Part shown: positions 1 through 12,400 of the stretch, one piece after another
Numbering within the stretch: position 1 is the first letter of the stretch
Layout: each line of letters begins with the position of its first letter
From: Phoronis australis
Lineage: Eukaryota; Phoronida; Phoronidae
Length of the DNA: 44,486 nt
Direction: 5' to 3'
Assembly: GCA_002633005.1 (NCBI GenBank)
Contig: NMRA01000341.1
Coordinates: 71,107 to 115,592, forward strand
Notes under the pieces: model-generated
Seen by the model: only the letters and a program-made list of their open reading frames with translations
Databases searched by the model: none
Told to the model about the DNA's origin: nothing
Made by a program: the position numbers and the translations under genes

Positions 1-249
1 GTCTTGTATGGTGCATCTGACACTTTGACACTAATAAGCTGAATATTATCATAACGATTTATTGCTCGACGGTAGATTTGTTTTAATTCTGCAGTTGCTA
101 ATAGCAAATCAGTTGTGACTACAATTCGCTGATATTATGATAATGAAGCCGAGCGTCACGACCGATCAATATATTGACCTTCCCACGCATTCTCGACTGT
201 TAGTCGCGTTCTTGCTGGTGGTGAGAGCCGTAAGCGAGGACGAACCACA
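1..249 (+). other. Upstream region / probable 5' UTR and promoter of VAT1L-like gene
   Basis: This stretch precedes the VAT1L-like start codon. I see no clear TATA box, CpG cluster or initiator. A short open frame begins with an ATG at 137 and overlaps the real start in another frame. It could act as an upstream ORF if transcribed, but nothing supports its translation. Confidence 0.35.
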
Positions 250-434
250 ATGTCGGACCAAGGACAACAGCAGAGCGACGAAAAGGCGCAAAGTGAACAA
301 AACGGCGCTCCATCAGAGACCACCATGAAATGCATCGTATTGACCGGCTATGGGGGCACCAAAATGTTGAAGTCGGCAACAAGACCCGTGCCATCGCCGA
401 AGGAGGGCGAAATCGCTGTTCGCGTGCGTGCTTG
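250..434 (+). CDS. VAT1L: VAT1L-like exon 1 (start codon)
   Basis: Begins MSDQGQQQSDEKAQSEQNG, a low-complexity polar leader, followed by MKCIVLTGYGG, the start of the MDR fold. It ends after two bases of a Cys codon at donor gtaggt. The C-G of the RVRACG motif is completed by exon 2, which fixes the splice. Confidence 0.92.
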
Positions 435-3400
435 GTAGGTCTGGAATCTGTTCAATTGTCACACTAGCTGTATCCATTCTAAATGTGCAACTGAAAGTAC
501 ATGAAAGGAGAATTAACGGTTCTTCAAGTCGACGCTCCATTTTTTCTTAGATCAAACAGTGGTTTTCTGCTGGTCTGTGACATGTCTACATCCAGAGATC
601 GTTTACTTGGAATAGTTAATCGTGCATCCTTGTTCCAATGAAGCGTAACAGGGTTCATACCGGAAAATGGGGATTTAGACAAAATGGAAATTTCAAGGCA
701 CTGGCATTGGTTTTAAATTGATGTTGTGTGACCTTCATTCGGTCGGTCAAATATCATGTTAACGTTAATGCATTTGTTTATTAAGTGGTTTACCGTATAT
801 TCAGGTGCAAACATACACAGTTTAGCTAGGCAAGGCCTTAACCAGCGGCACCAACGCATCTACAGGTAGTTAGCGTGCTTCAGGTTTTAAATCAAAAACA
901 ACTCTTCACGAGCGCGTACAGTTTGTCCTTAGTTAGCGTGTTTGCAGGGTTTAACTACCTACGCATATCGATTTTTTTCTCCCGTGGGTCTATCGTCTTG
1001 TTATCAGTTAATCTCTCTTCGCCGTCAACTTCAATGCTATACGTTTATGAGAGTAATTTACAAGTGAGTCATAAACCCCATTTTTTCAGTCAAAAGATTT
1101 AATACCTCTTTGAAAATGCAATCGGGTCTAAACAGCGAATTTTGTGTGTAAAAACTATTTAGTACATAGCTTTTAAGAAGTGATTTTCGTCCCGTTTTAA
1201 GGTGAAATTACCAGTTGTGATAAAGAATGCTGTGAGCGTTCTACAGAAACGATTCACTTTTCGCGCAACAAAAATTCAACGTAACATTTCAGTACGAATA
1301 AATACGCTAGAAACATGTACATGTATACAGCACAAGTTTTTAACCGTAAAATGTCGATGAAAGTAATTGTCCGACACTTCTGGCGACACAAATTCAAACA
1401 AAACGCTGTGATAACACCAATGGGCTTAAAGGAGAATGCCACCCGATTTAATTAGTCTTTTTAAAGTCTCAATCGGTCTATATCCACATTGCCTCTAATA
1501 CGGTCGACCTCACCTTGCCGAGAGGTATCGCGTTAACCTGTGAGGAAGGTGAGAAACGACGCAGCGACGTCAGTGGTTCATCTGCAGAGTGAATGCCGCT
1601 ATATTGCGGTGCATCTTTCCCGCTTGTCCGAACTACTATTAAGCTGCGAAGAAAGCGGTATATCGTTTTTTCGACTTCATCGGGAGCCCCATATGCTTAG
1701 AAAATGGCTTGCGATATTGAAGAATAAAAAGAACGCTGTTAATAGCAAGTATGAGGCGGTGAAATATCTCCGTGAATGTGGCCGGCATTTCGTCGACAGT
1801 GATTTCTCTGATGAATTCCAGCTAACCAAAGAACTTTCCATACGTTCCGTTGCCGGTGCATGTTCACGGCGCCTCTCTAGTATTTCTTGGTCAGTGTATT
1901 CCGGTTCGAACTGATAGCCTGTGAAAACTAACGATCCGACCCGTGAAGTCTTCGTCGGATGAGCTCTCGACTAGTCGGTACTGGCTCCGGGCGAGTTGCC
2001 ATGTAGACGTTTATTATTCTGCTTTCTGTTTCAAAATGAATTATTTTCACCCTAACCAATGCTTATGTAAAATTGAAACAATGTCTGTCTCATTAGATAC
2101 AATTTGTAATGCCTTTGGAGTATTCGTGAGTGCAATGAATAAACCACTGCGTTATCTGGCCGGTTTTAGACGCAATAAAGGTAATTGACCGGCCGTGTGA
2201 GCGCATGCTAATTCAGTGTTTGCTGAAAGATAGCTGTTGTGAAACAATAACTCGATTTTATATGCTATTATCACATGTTAGGGGAATCTTTATTTAGATA
2301 TGCAAATACATTATTCAAATCATTGTTACTATACAACCTTTTCCGTGACGGTTTTGTGAAAGGGGAACCTGACCGTCTTCGCGGCCCCCGACAAGAAAGT
2401 AGATTTTCAGTTTCGTGGCTAATTCACTTAAGTAATTACGTGCACATTATTTCTTTGGCTCACTATTATAGTCTTTTCGTGACTGGAGGTTTAGTTTCAA
2501 CTGGTTTTTGTTCGTGATGTCCAGTCCCGGCGGCCGCGATGGGCCTGATCGGGTTCCGAACCACTGGCGGGGAGTAACAAGCGTTTTGTGTTTTTAGAAC
2601 TGAAAAAATCCCAAGTCTAAAAGTACAACACAAAGCTATGTCCCCCGTCTGTATTTCACGGAAGAGTTATTCGAATTTATCACCTGACAGACCCAAACTC
2701 CCACGATCGACCATGTAAATTGGCCTACGGTACGTTCAAATACCTATAAATCCGTAACGGTGAAATAAAACAACATGTTTGTTCCAGAACTTGATGTATT
2801 TGTAAGGGATTTAAATCGAATTCTGATGATTTATTAGTGTAAAACGATGTATTCAAGCGTGTTGTGAACGGCTGAACGGACTGAGTTCGAACCGATTACG
2901 TCATAGGTTAATTTCAACACCTCCGTCTGCCGTTAGGTGTCAGGCAAAAACAACTGAACTTGCTGTTATCGAGTGGAACTACTCGATGTAAATTGAGACA
3001 AAATAGGTTGTTTTTTGGGTGGCATTCTCCTTTAAGCGTAGAACTATATACTGTCTTGTACTTTTGCCCTTTCTAGGTAAACCAAGAAATAAGGACAAGC
3101 AACACAAAATTTGCATTTTTCACCCTAAAACCACCATTTGGCCTGGATGCGAGGCAAAAGCCAATACTGGATTCTGAACTAGATTTTTTTGCAATTCGAA
3201 TTTGTTTGAGGTCTACCTGAAATCACAGCCGATACACAATTGCTGCTAATCAATGACATATGCAACAGGGGGCGAAATATTGAATAAAAATACAACTCTA
3301 GTCTCGTACCCATCATGTTCACAAATAGGCAAATAAACCACTGAGCCTTACATGCAACGCCTACCGTGACCTCAAAATTACCACCAAACCAGGCGTGCGT

Positions 3401-6400
3401 TCAGTAATGCTAGGACCTACGTTAGGACCTAGCTAAAATCTAGCCCAAGTCACGTGCTCTCATTTAAAATACAGGGCAATGTCTTACGTAATCTCACGAA
3501 GTCTTGCTTTTTAACGACGATAGCCTCTGAACGATCATATTTTAAAAAAATACTAAACCCTGTTTTGAGGATTTCAACCAATCCTCGTTCTTTTACCTTC
3601 TAATGCATCATCAGCGGAAAATTCATGCACCTTATTATCTCACAAATTGGACATTTATGATCCTTGGTGGGTGACCTTTTAGGTCACGCTTGTCCGTTTA
3701 GGGGACTTTGAAAGGAGTTTTCAAATTTTCCTCCAAACTGTTGAGGGATGTCGAGGTTTACAGAGAATCGTTTCAGAGAACTAGACGGGAAAGTTGTTAT
3801 CAGTATCCGGTAGCTGTTAACAGGCCAAAACCGGGTCATTTGGTGTCCTTATAAACATTCAACCGAGTATGGCACATGCACTAAGCTATACCATCTCCTG
3901 GATGACAAAACTTTCCAAAAACATGATGATAAATTTAACGATAAATCGGCAATTAAAGCTCACGTTGTGCACTTACGCGAGAACAGCTGTCTTCAAGTTG
4001 TTACCGTTCCTGTGACAAGACCGAACGCGAAAGTATAGATCAACACTATGACGCAGCAAGCAAAGGATGCCGCGCCTCACACGTTCCGCGTTCACGTTTA
4101 TCTTGTAGCTGAATCTCTCTATAAATGAGCTAAATATGTCTCATTGTCCTCTACTGTCTACATCTAGTGGTGCAGACGAAGAGTTGCGCGTTTAGCTACA
4201 CCTACTCTAAATGCCAAGCAACTAAGCACATAGGTCGCGTCTGTGCCAAATAAAGCTACTTGAGAATTTTCTCTCCAGAGCTAGGTGGTAACATGTCTTT
4301 CATTTCCTTTATCTCGCAAGCCCAAATGATCACCGTGCGCCGACCAGGAGATTCAAATGCTTGGAGGATTAGCATCAAATTTAATAAATTCATAAACCCT
4401 CGTTTCGTGGAAAAAACGTGATTTTGGTTTAGTTCACGTAACTTATCGCTGCCGTGACCCTTCGTGTGCGCCAGGTCTAAGTGACATTTCCAGCTTTCTT
4501 GTTGTAGGATATCTTTTACAATTAACACCTATTTACTCTTCTAGAATTCCAATCCTAACCGTTTCTGTGGCATTGATTTCGACTCACTCGGTGAATGGGC
4601 CATCGCAGAACAATCTGTAATATTTTAAAAACGCGTTCTTACAATGAATGGGCATGAGATGTCTTACAATATCTCACGAGTGTTGTGGCGCTTTTTCATA
4701 ATGATTGCCATCTTACCAGAGATCATTAGTTTATTCTACTTACTTTGTATTCTGTATCTATTACATGCGTCATAATAGATGACCTTATATCAAATACCTC
4801 GGTCTCCTTTTCATCTCTGGTAACGAGCTTACGAGACACGATATATTATTTGGGACATACGTCGTTCATAAATGGAACTGAGTACCCATCGACCTCTGTG
4901 TGTGCGCCACTATAAATGCGCATTTTCCGGAAATTGGCATCACATTTGAGATTCAGGCGTTGTTTCTATGCAGGGAACAGGCGTTTTATTGTTACTTTCC
5001 TATCCTTGCATTTACGCAAATTGTGCCGGTTTTATCTACTTATAGTGTTTATTGAATATGGTGTATTATCGATCTTTATCATGACATTTGTTTCTACAAG
5101 AGAATAAACATTTGAGCAGTTCACAGGCACTTGCCTTTCTCTAATGACTTGTACTAGTGATTAAAGCACGACAGTAAACAATTGTGTACTGCAGTCTGAG
5201 CTGATGTATTTTAGCGGTCCGTCAGATTTGAAGCTTTCTTATGTGTAATTGTGTTATAAAATATCCGTGTCGCTATTTCAGTATGTACGGTCACATCCAC
5301 GCTATCATCATCATCGTCGTCTTTGTGGTCATCGTCAACGTCACCAACGAAGTCCACTTCAACCTCGACCGTCATCATTAATCCCATCATCATCTACATG
5401 TACACGACATCAGCAACACCTCCAAGACTACCGTCGTATTGACACCTGCCGCCATTATTATTATTCAGACCTATACAACCATCACCTCCGCGACTACCTT
5501 ATTCCTTATGGACCTGCCGCCGTCACCAGCACGACTACCTTAGTCATAATATAGACCTACCGCCCTAACCTCCAAGACTACCGCCGTATTGACACCTGCC
5601 GCCATTATTATTATCCAGACCTACAGTATACAACCATCAGCTCCGCGACTACCTTATTCATTATGGACCTGCCGCCGTCACCGGCACGACTACCTTAGTC
5701 ATAATATAGACCTACTACCTTATAATTTATAAACCTACACCATCATTACCTCCACCTCTACATTATTCATTATAGACCTACCTTCATCACCTACACTTCT
5801 GCTATCATTGCACGACCATAACATCTACGATTACCTTGTAAATAACACCATCATCACTTGCATTTTACCTTGATCATCTCCACTACAACAGTCGTCGTTG
5901 TAACACCGTCACTCTCACACTATCAACATCATAAAATCCTGTCCGGCGTATCTTCCGTCGTCTGAGCACCGACATAACGCCTCTTTATCAGCCTATGACC
6001 ATCTCCACAACTCCCGTCGTCAGCCTATCACCATCATCTCCTCCAATCTTCCGTCGTTTGTGGACCGACATCACCGCCTGTTTACCAGCCTCTGACCACC
6101 TCCACGACTACCGTAGTCATCCTATCACCATCATCTCGAATAGTACCCTCATTGCATGATCTTCGCCTCCAGGATCGCCATCATTTCACCGTCATCTCTA
6201 AGCTTAACTTCATCATTACCGCAACATTATCAGCACCATCACTACCACTGTCACTATACCACCACCACCTTCTCGAATACCGTCATTGTATCTTCATCAC
6301 CTCCACGACTCCCGTCGTCATAATTTTCAGCAGCTCCACGTCCAGCTCCAGTGTCACGTTTTAATACACGAGTCGAACTGTGAGTACGGAACCAGTGAGA

Positions 6401-9400
6401 CCAGAGACAAGCCAAACTGATACAGCAAAGTAATTATTTATACAAACCACGTAGAACATCAAAAATGGCGAATTTACGACATGATACTTCGGTGTGTACC
6501 GACTGTACATGTACGTCTAGTTTCAAACTTTTTAACACACGCCGCACAGGCGACACACCCAACTTTCGGGCAGATATACCAAAATATATACGGTTAAAAA
6601 TACGCAATGTTACACGTGTGCTTTACACACGTGATGAAGATTATACTTCTCAGTTACGCAAGGCAATACCTAAGAGTTATGCTTAATTCACCTAGATACA
6701 CGTCCTGCCTCTAGGCAAGGACAGACCCGGGTGTTGCTACTGTCTACTAAACATGGCGCACACGTCACATCCGGTATCATTACACTAGCATCATCTCTAC
6801 AACTACACTGTAGTCGTCATACTATTATTGCCTCCATGGCTGTCGTTGTCATAATCAACATCATCATCATCTATACAACTCTAGCGCTGTCATTATACTA
6901 TTGTCACACCCACGATTACGGTGTTGTCGTCATACTGTCATCGCCTCCACGACTCCCGTTGTCATCATCATCTCCACGAGTATACTTCCACCATTATCTT
7001 TTCATCACCACCACGACTACCGCCGCTATTACCATCACAAGTTTATGTCTACGTCTAGTATAGTCCTAAATAGTCCCAAAATCATCTCCACGTCTACAGC
7101 CGCGTCATAATATCGCCACCACCGTCACACTTATCTTTTTCCAGTGGCATTGGTTTCCAAGACCTGATGGTATGCCAGGGTGCCGTAGAACAAGCCCCGA
7201 AGACACCTGTTGTGCCAGGATTTGAATGTTCCGGTGAAGTGGAAGCTGTTGGCAAGAATGTGTCGGGCTTTGACGTCAGTATTATATTTTGCTCTGCCTC
7301 TGTAGCCTTTTCAAATATCTTACTTATTCGTACTGGTAAAGATAATTGAATAAGGATTGGTCGACTTGTAGTTTTTAGACCCAGTACACAGCTGCAACAC
7401 CCAATGCACTCATGCAACATCCAGTACACAGCTGCAACACCCAATGCAATTATACAACATACAGTAGACAGCTGCAACATCCATGCACTCATACAACATC
7501 CAGTACACAACTGCAACACCCAATACACTACTGGAGCATCAAATGCACACCTGAAACACCAACTGCGGCCTACCACTTCCAGTGCATTTCTGAAATACCA
7601 AATACATTTCTGTCACACCCAGTCACACTTTTGCAGCATTCGTTGTTTATAACAAAACAAACGCCGATGTGCAGTTGTAATAATCGTAATGGTAATTGAA
7701 TAACGCAAATAAACGTTGGCTGAGGGCTGTTAACGGGATTTGAATCGGCTTTTAAGAGATCTGGCACTTCTGAAATAGTTGTAAACGCTCTCACCATCAG
7801 AGAGACTAACTTTCGATTTGCGTCACCTACCTTTATCAAATTGACATAAAGCTATTCCTAATTCAATTGAGAATGGTTTCTGGGTTTAAAGAATGGCAGT
7901 TTGTGCTTAAGACCATGTTCAGCGTATAACACCCTGTTGTAAAACTGGACATTAGTCTCAAACAACAATACTACTACTTTTATGATGATCAATGGGTCTC
8001 CTGGCTATTGCGTATTTAGTAATTTGGACATTTGTTTTTTAGATTGGCGATCACGTGATTGCGTTCACAGAGTACCAAGCGTGGTCGGAAGTCGTTACTG
8101 CCCCTGCCCACTTTGTCTACAGGATGCCCCCTGGCATGAGCTTCCAAGATGGCGCCGCCTTACCCATGAGCTACATGGCTGCGTATATCATGTTGTTCGA
8201 AGTTGGAAATTTACGTCCTGGACAGTCAGTCCTCGTTCACTCTGTTGGTGGCTCTTTGGTAAGGCCATTCCTTTTTTGCACTTACAAGTTTTCTATACTT
8301 CAAATGCGTAACAAGAGATATCGTAAAGTGTACTTCGTTTAAAGAGTTCCCACCATGACCCTGTGTCTCAAAAAGAATTTTGTGAATACATCTTAAGAAG
8401 ATTTAATAGCTTTTAGTATTTCTTAAAAACAGATATTATCTGTTTTTAAGAAACAAGCCAAAAATTTCAAAAATATATTTTTCTGTTATCGGGGTTGTAC
8501 GTAATGGGTGGAAGACAGTCTCCGCCGTTATTGCTTTTACCATTGCGATACTGAGGAGTTGTTAGAAAAGTAGTCGCCTTTTTCAGACATGAAAAGGTGC
8601 GTTTGTGGAGGCTGTAGTAACAGCAACTTGACTGAAGATGTCTGTGTGTTCAAATGTCTTAAATACGTGAAAGTTACAAAGAAATGGCGTCAGTTTGTGC
8701 GTCGCACGAGAGTGGAATGTCATTCTGGAACATACGATTCAGTCGTGAGTCACACTTTGTTCGGCACATTTCAAGGAATCGTGTTTCGACCAAACGATGA
8801 CGAACTCGCGACTTTGTAAGTGTATTTGCGAATTTTATAAATAACAAACAAACTGCTTCCAATCTAGGGTGAGTGATGTCGGGCATCTGCCCAGATTGAG
8901 TGCCACGACACGTAGGCTTATGCATTGCGTCAATACCGTGGCTCATTCCATCATGGCAATAGGGAATACGAGTGACCCAGGTTTACTTTGTCCTTTGTCA
9001 GTGCCCGGCTATTTTGTGAAAATTGACCACCCCTTGGTTCAATTGGTTGTGGCTCACATATGTCTGCATCATATCTCGTGCAAGGTGGTCGAGTTCATAC
9101 CGCCTTGAAACCGAGGAAAGTTCGCTAAGTGGGGAAATCAAATTCATTGTCTGATTCTTCAAGTACTTGAGTAATTTCCATATCCTCTCTCGTCTCTGTC
9201 TGCATATTAATTGTCCCGTTCTCGGTCAAAATCGTCGTCGTCTTCTGATCTGCTGCGTTCCGCCATTGCAATTGATTGTCAAGTGACCAAACGTCTTCCA
9301 CCCATTACATCATTTTGCGGGAAACTTGGAAATAACGAATTTGTCTTCAAAATTAAAAATCGCTATTATTTGGCATAAAAAGTGCTTATATAGTTAGATT

Positions 9401-12400
9401 TTATGGTATTCATATTAGTTAAATGAAACCTCACAAACTAAGAAAATGCATGGTGAAAACTCTTTAAATGACATAAATATTGTAAAAGTGAAACGCTTAT
9501 ATACTTTGCATGTACATTACTACTTCAAATAATAAAAGTCCATCTTCCTCCAACCTCGTTATTGCGTTTTGATTGATTTGTAATATTAGTTTCCTGACTT
9601 GGCGTGAGACAGACACAGTCGATTGAAATCAAGTCAGATTACAAAAATAAGAGTGCCCCGTTGCCTAGAAACGTAATGTAGTTTGACTAAGATTGTTGCT
9701 TGACGTTAGACGAAACTGATGAAATTCTGCCAGTGGCTGTTTTATATGTTTACGCTTTATCAAAATTGGTGCTCACCGTTCCACAGTCACGCCTAAAATA
9801 TCTCTCTTCAACAAAACATCAACTAGAAAAGACTTACCCATAACGAGGCTGATTGAGGCAGTTTCTTCAAGCAACCATCTTGTATTAAAAATTTTCCATT
9901 TTTTTGAAGTTCTTTTTCGAGCAATAAATCAAAATGTTTAAGGTGAACTGTAATTGTCGATAATGCCTAGTTCGGCAGAGGAAGACTAGGAAAGACTTAC
10001 CTTCAACGAGGCTGATTGAGGCAGTTTCTTCAAGCAACCCTATTTGTATTAAAAATTGTCCCACAATCTAAATTTCAGTAAGATTCTCTCAGCTGTTCTT
10101 TGTGTAGCGAAAAATTCACATTCTGGATGAAAGGGTTCAATTTCAGAACTGATTCTGACAGTTGTAATTATCATATGGCAGAGCTTTGTTGCGGGCAAAG
10201 GCCAACGTAAATTCTCTGAATATCTCCATAGACAAGATTACGAAAATGTTAATACTTTGAGTTAAACAGTTACTGTACAGTTAGTATAGGCAAGAGGAGA
10301 TTACTTTCACGACTAGCTTCTAAGTAGGGGGTATTTAGTTTGAATTTTGACAATTTTTGCTGTATCTTAACTTGTTTTAACGACACATCTGCGTTTTGTT
10401 TTTGTTTAAAGAAACCAAGAAACGAACCCTGGCTCATCTTCATTTTACCAAATGTTCATTTTTAAAAATGCTCTTCCCAAGTAACATCAATATGTTAGAA
10501 AGAAGTCACGAATATTACGTTAAACAAAATTTTATGGTTTTATTCCCCAGCAGGGAGATGACTGAAAGTTCTGTTTGAGGACTTAGGTTTTAGCTGATAA
10601 ATAATGTGTTGAGTGAGATTCCTCTTCGTAATAAAACCGTAGCGTATCGGTCGGTCGTCTTGAGTAACTTCTTATTTGACAGTTCCTGAGAAGCCTCGAT
10701 GAATCATTGTATCATTGCGGGACTACTTAACAACGGCTAAGTAAAAAATATTTTAACACTTTAGTTAAAATCCATGAACATATCAAGTACGTTTATCCAA
10801 ATAACGGACACCTCAATATCGAACCCTTTAATACGGTAAGCGAACCCCTCAGTAATTGGTCAGCGGACCCTACAGTACTTGGTTAACGGACCCCTCGATA
10901 CTTGGTCAACGGAATCCTCAATACGTGGTCAACGGTCACCTCTCAATACTTGTCAAAATCGTTGAGTGTGTAACTTCCTGTTGAGGTGACACGCATGATT
11001 TAAATTTAGTTCAGCTTCGACCCGCCTCCCGTTCAGTAACGCTAGGACCTCGCTAAAAAGCAAGACTTCGCGAGATTACGTGAGATATTTCCGTGTATTT
11101 TAAGTGAGAACATGTGACTGAAACTAGATTTTAGCTAGGTCCTAGCGTAGGTCCTAGCGTTACTGAACGCACGCCTGGTCATACCAGCTCAGCAGCATGT
11201 CTCAAATTACAAACTTTAAGTGGTAACAATGATTTTTTACTATCAGCTCACTCAATCCACAAGCAATACAAGTGTTAAAATTGCACAAAACCAGAAAATA
11301 CTTTTTTCCATGAGACTATTATAACTTTAAACAGAATGTATTACACACATATTTCAATTTTTAATCTTTTGTTGTGTGCCACTGTACACTTTATATGAGT
11401 GAAAACGCAGAATTTGACGCAGATTCACTCATATTTTAGTACCTTTTTGATGAGCTCTTCTATGTTCTAAATTGTTGAAAAAGTAAAACATATTTCTTAA
11501 AATTAATCTGGGGTAACATACTTAATAGCAGTCTTTGCGCAGCCAGTCGAGCGTACTATATTTTCGCTAGTTAATGTTAACGTTTAGATACTGATAGAAT
11601 GTCATTGTCTCTGTTATAGTCATGTAGTTGTATTCTCCGCCTCAGGGTCATGCTGTTGCACAGTTGTGTAAAACTGTTGATCAAGTGACGGTGTTCGGGA
11701 CTGCGTCGTACAACAAACACGAATCTATTAAAGGAATGATTGAACACCTGTATGACCACGACATTGACTATAGTCAGGAAATTAAGAAGTGAGTGATTTT
11801 ATGATGATCGTTGTTCTTTTGACTTTAAGAATGTGTAGAGCCAGCAGTCATAGCTACAAGCAAAATGCGCTAAATTGTTGCAAACGATTACGTGTACGAA
11901 GTTTTAGAAAGGAATGTGACTGCATGTGTATATAGTGGTATGATTATGGTATTCATGTACAGCTTTTCCTGACTCAGAAAACTGTCCCGGCAGGCCGATT
12001 CTCCTCCTCGGCTACTTTTACATTTTGGTGTATGGCGGGATGACTTTCAAACAAATTTCTGTCCACTACTATTCAAAATCTGGACGTGCGATTGACTTGT
12101 GCGACTTTTGAGGCATTTAAAAAAGATTAAAATAGACACATTGTTTGGTACCGGTCACGATGTTAGTCGTGACGTACATATACCCCACATTACAGTGAAG
12201 CGTCGGACATAAAGTAGGCCTAACATCCACAGTTAAAAGTAGCACGAGTGCACCGATAAAGTGGTACAAATTTTATCTCATGTTCTATACGTACAAGTAC
12301 ACCACGTTTGGTTGTGCTGTCAATGACTCCGTGGTAAAGATTGCGATTACCCGGTGTGACACCCTGGTGGCAATCGTGTGCCAGGGAGGGGGCAGCTGGT

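Larger units (their letters stand above)
8339..9467 (+). mobile_element. Second type of TTAA-flanked, THAP-bearing (Kolobok-like) element
   Basis: The body 8343-9463 has imperfect terminal inverted repeats, AGAGTTCCCACCATG at the left and CATGGTGAAAACTCT at the right, flanked by TTAA at 8339-8342 and 9464-9467. A second, internal inverted pair carries TAATGGGTGGAAGAC near 8500 and GTCTTCCACCCATTA near 9292. A THAP-like fragment lies at 8589-8819. The termini differ from those of the 1430-3031 family, so this is a separate family with the same target site. Confidence 0.72.

Noticed and set aside
1540-1914. A 124-codon open frame as a host gene
   Set aside because: It lies wholly inside a TTAA-flanked inverted-repeat element, has lost zinc-ligand cysteines, and a decayed copy sits in the second element.
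4640-4690. Third copy of the GTCTTACGTAATCTCACGA MITE core
   Set aside because: Only a short similarity (gtcttacaatatctcacga) with no conserved flanks; could be chance or a very old copy.
5211-5554. Asp-rich (minus) and His/Arg-rich (plus) open frames
   Set aside because: They follow from the CAT/CAC simple tract and have no splice or start support.
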